NCBI GenBank assembly: GCA_016930115.1
Contig: JAFGHN010000288.1
Location: 1 to 31,255, forward strand
Source: Spirochaetales bacterium
Lineage (GTDB): Bacteria > Spirochaetota > Spirochaetia > ARS1246
DNA length: 31,255 nucleotides
Direction: 5' to 3'
The notes beneath the pieces were generated by a model, which worked only from the letters and a program-made list of their open reading frames with translations, had not been told where the DNA came from and did no database searches. Shown here piece by piece: positions 29,610 to 31,255 of this stretch. Numbering within the stretch: position 1 is the stretch's first letter; every line of letters starts with the position of its first letter. The position numbers and the translations under genes were made by a program.

Positions 29610-30624
29610 AATCGATAACGCTTATCTTTCCGGCAATTGCCCGGCTGATTTTGAAAAACTCCTTTGAAATTGCATGATCCGGATGGGTGGTGACAAAAGG
29701 CTTGCCTTCATCGGTTTCCTTGGGCATGTCCGGGTGCAGATCGATAATTCCTAAGAGATCGATGCCGAACTCCTTCGCCAGAGTAGCGCCGCCGCCACGG
29801 CCGAACACCTCACCCGACATGTTCTCCACAACGCCAAGCAGTGGAACACCGAGCCTGTTGAAAGCGGTGATACCGCGCCTTGCATCACTTAAGGCTATTT
29901 TCTGGGGGCCCGTGACCACAATCCCTCCGGTGAGCGGCACGAGTTGGGCAAGACTCAACTGCGCGTCTCCGGTGCCGGGCGGCAGGTCTACCACGAGGTA
30001 GTCCAACTCGCTCCAGAGCACTTCTGAGAACAGCTGGGATATCGCGTTATGCAGCATCGGCCCTCTCCACACGAGCGCTTCGGCCTCGGGGATGAGAAAA
30101 CCCATGCTCATGAGCTCTACTCCGTGCGCGCGCACCGGGACGAGTTTTCCTCCTTTCTGGGAAGGCGGGCCGGCTGCCCCCATGAGAAGCGGCATGTTGG
30201 GGCCGTAAATATCCGCATCAAGGATACCCGTGCGCGCGCCGTCCTGCGCCAGGCAAACCGCAATATTCGCCGCCACGGTGGTCTTCCCGACGCCGCCCTT
30301 GCCGCTGCTTACCGCGACGATGTTCTTGATGGGAAGCTGGAGTTTCTCAGAGATCCTTGAATCCGACCGGACTTCCGAGTCGAAATGTATATCGATATCT
30401 CCCGCTTCCGGAATGTGCGTGCGGATGGCCGCGGTGCTTTCATCTTCCAGCACGTCCTTCATCGGGCACGCCGGGGTAGTGAGCATGATGGTGAACGAAA
30501 CGTTGTTGCCCGATATTTTGATGTTCCTGATGAAATTCAACGTGATAAGATCTTTTTTGAGCTCCGGTTCTATGACCGTCTTGAGTGCTTCTTCCACCTG
30601 CTGTTTCGTGATCTTTGATGCCAT
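29593..30624 (-). CDS. apbC: ApbC/Mrp-type P-loop ATPase with N-terminal MIP18 (DUF59) domain, lacking the CxxC
   Basis: Iron-sulfur cluster carrier/assembly ATPase family, 343 residues. The MIP18-type domain (1-90) includes TTPACPMKD with Cys53. The ATPase domain has the deviant Walker A SSGKGGVGKTT (106-116), DADIYGPNMP (136-145), VVDLPPGTGD (211-220) and ENMSGEVFGRGGG (267-279). Canonical Mrp proteins carry a CxxC between ENMS and FG.GGG that bridges a [4Fe-4S] across the dimer; here the segment is deleted in frame. The ATG has ACAGGAG upstream and lies 15 bases after lipA, so the two are co-transcribed. An ATPase or scaffold role may remain, with Cys53 a possible alternative ligand. Confidence 0.92.
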   Translation of the reverse strand: MASKITKQQVEEALKTVIEPELKKDLITLNFIRNIKISGNNVSFTIMLTTPACPMKDVLEDESTAAIRTHIPEAGDIDIHFDSEVRSDSRISEKLQLPIKNIVAVSSGKGGVGKTTVAANIAVCLAQDGARTGILDADIYGPNMPLLMGAAGPPSQKGGKLVPVRAHGVELMSMGFLIPEAEALVWRGPMLHNAISQLFSEVLWSELDYLVVDLPPGTGDAQLSLAQLVPLTGGIVVTGPQKIALSDARRGITAFNRLGVPLLGVVENMSGEVFGRGGGATLAKEFGIDLLGIIDLHPDMPKETDEGKPFVTTHPDHAISKEFFKISRAIAGKISVIDFTDHR

Positions 30625-30639
30625 GTGTTTCTCCTGTTG

Positions 30640-31255
30640 TTAACTTCTGCGCTGTAACGCTTTGAACTGCTCCCCTGCGTGGTATGAAGAGCGCACGAGC
30701 GGACCTGATTCGCAATGTATGAACCCGCGATTCAAAGCCTCTTCTCTCAATTCCGCAAACTCATCGGGGTGCCAGTAGCGGCTGACTTCCACGTTGTCCC
30801 GTGACGGCTGGAGGTATTGCCCGATATTCAGCATGTCCACCGACGCGGCGCGAAGGTCATCCATCGCTTCGAGCACTTCGTCCTTGGTTTCTCCAAGACC
30901 GAGCATCATGCTCGATTTGGTTATGCTGTTCCTGTCAAGCTCCTTCACTGCCTTGAGAAAACCGAGGGATCTCTCGTATTCCGAGCGCGACCTGATTTCG
31001 CGCGTCAGACGTCTCACCGTCTCGATGTTGTGTCCGGTGATCTCGGGCCTGCTTTCGACGAGTGTGGCGATGCTCGATTTCCTGCCCGACAAATCGGAGC
31101 TCAAGACCTCTACCGAGCATGTCTGGACCGCCTGGTGTATTGCCGTTACGGTAGTTGCCAGAATTCCCGCGCCGCCGTCTTCCAGGTCGTCCCGGTTGAC
31201 CATCGTAATAAACGCGTGATTCAACTTCATCACCCGGACCGACTGGGCAACCCGG
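30640..31255 (-). CDS. lipA: Lipoyl synthase LipA (partial, N-terminus off right edge)
   Basis: Radical SAM enzyme inserting two sulfurs into protein-bound octanoyl groups. The last 204 residues are in the window; the radical SAM and auxiliary-cluster cysteine motifs lie beyond the edge. Visible signatures are FITMVNRDDLEDGGA, IEVLSSDLSGR-like VEVLSSDLSGR, HNIETVRRLTREIRS, KSSMMLGLGETKDEV, LNIGQYLQPSRDN and the C-terminal SGPLVRSSYHAGE, whose serine ligates the auxiliary cluster. The frame is open to the right edge. It is followed 15 bases later by the ApbC-like gene, which suggests linked cluster supply. Confidence 0.96.
   Translation of the reverse strand, partial: RVAQSVRVMKLNHAFITMVNRDDLEDGGAGILATTVTAIHQAVQTCSVEVLSSDLSGRKSSIATLVESRPEITGHNIETVRRLTREIRSRSEYERSLGFLKAVKELDRNSITKSSMMLGLGETKDEVLEAMDDLRAASVDMLNIGQYLQPSRDNVEVSRYWHPDEFAELREEALNRGFIHCESGPLVRSSYHAGEQFKALQRRS

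Noticed and set aside
1..31255. CRISPR array, prophage or intact IS element
   Set aside because: No regularly spaced direct repeats, phage structural genes or transposase were found on either strand.

Overview
The window looks like chromosome from an anaerobic Gram-negative bacterium, most likely a deltaproteobacterium-type (Desulfobacterota) fermentative or syntrophic lineage. This is inferred from gene content: a tungsten-type aldehyde:ferredoxin oxidoreductase, CoA-transferase plus thiolase, a beta-keto-acid cleavage enzyme, an Mbh-type Na+/H+ antiporter module, and no aerobic respiratory genes. GC is moderately high. Genes are densely packed on both strands, with many ATGA start/stop overlaps. 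No phage, CRISPR array or intact IS element is visible, and no classical DNA-binding transcription factor is encoded.

Layout. 1-3179 (-): a Gld-type ABC exporter (ATPase, ABC-2 permease, GldG-like accessory protein running off the left edge). 3272-4804 (-): a NYN-OST-HTH putative RNA-binding nuclease and an ICMT-like membrane methyltransferase. 4967-9950 (+): a tightly overlapping operon with a PII-like protein, a PTS EIIA domain, then mrpE-F-G, MbhD-like, MbhE-like, mrpB-C-D. The subunit order matches the antiporter half of archaeal membrane-bound hydrogenase, but no hydrogenase follows. The MrpD-like subunit carries an in-frame array of 42-bp palindromic repeats and has Arg where the family has the TM7 Lys. 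10117-11301 (+): DEAD-box RNA helicase.

11349-24638 is a catabolic stretch: CoA-transferase A/B and thiolase (one operon), an SDR oxidoreductase, a DUF1847-type Cys-rich protein (-), a TrkA-type K+ channel, pyruvate kinase, a BKACE/DUF849 enzyme (-), an MFS transporter with an AbgB-like M20 amidohydrolase, and the aldehyde oxidoreductase (-). A 117-bp MITE-like element with perfect 20-bp terminal inverted repeats and a possible 3-bp target duplication lies between the K+ channel and pyk. A hairpin, a perfect Shine-Dalgarno and a 21-codon ORF lie between the thiolase and SDR genes.

24784-31255: a dispersed-repeat-like palindrome, tRNA-Leu(GAG) with promoter and terminator, a small Cys-containing protein, then a probable (-) operon of radical SAM HemW-like protein, GGDEF cyclase and beta-class DNA methyltransferase. 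Divergent mnmA follows, then lipA (partial) with an ApbC/Mrp ATPase that lacks the usual CxxC motif.

Standouts: the stand-alone PII/EIIA-linked antiporter operon; the repeat-bearing MrpD; the MITE-like element; the CxxC-less ApbC beside lipA; and four genes whose -10-like boxes lie only 6-8 nt from the start codon with no Shine-Dalgarno, suggesting leaderless mRNAs. All calls come from reading sequence alone; no database search was run.
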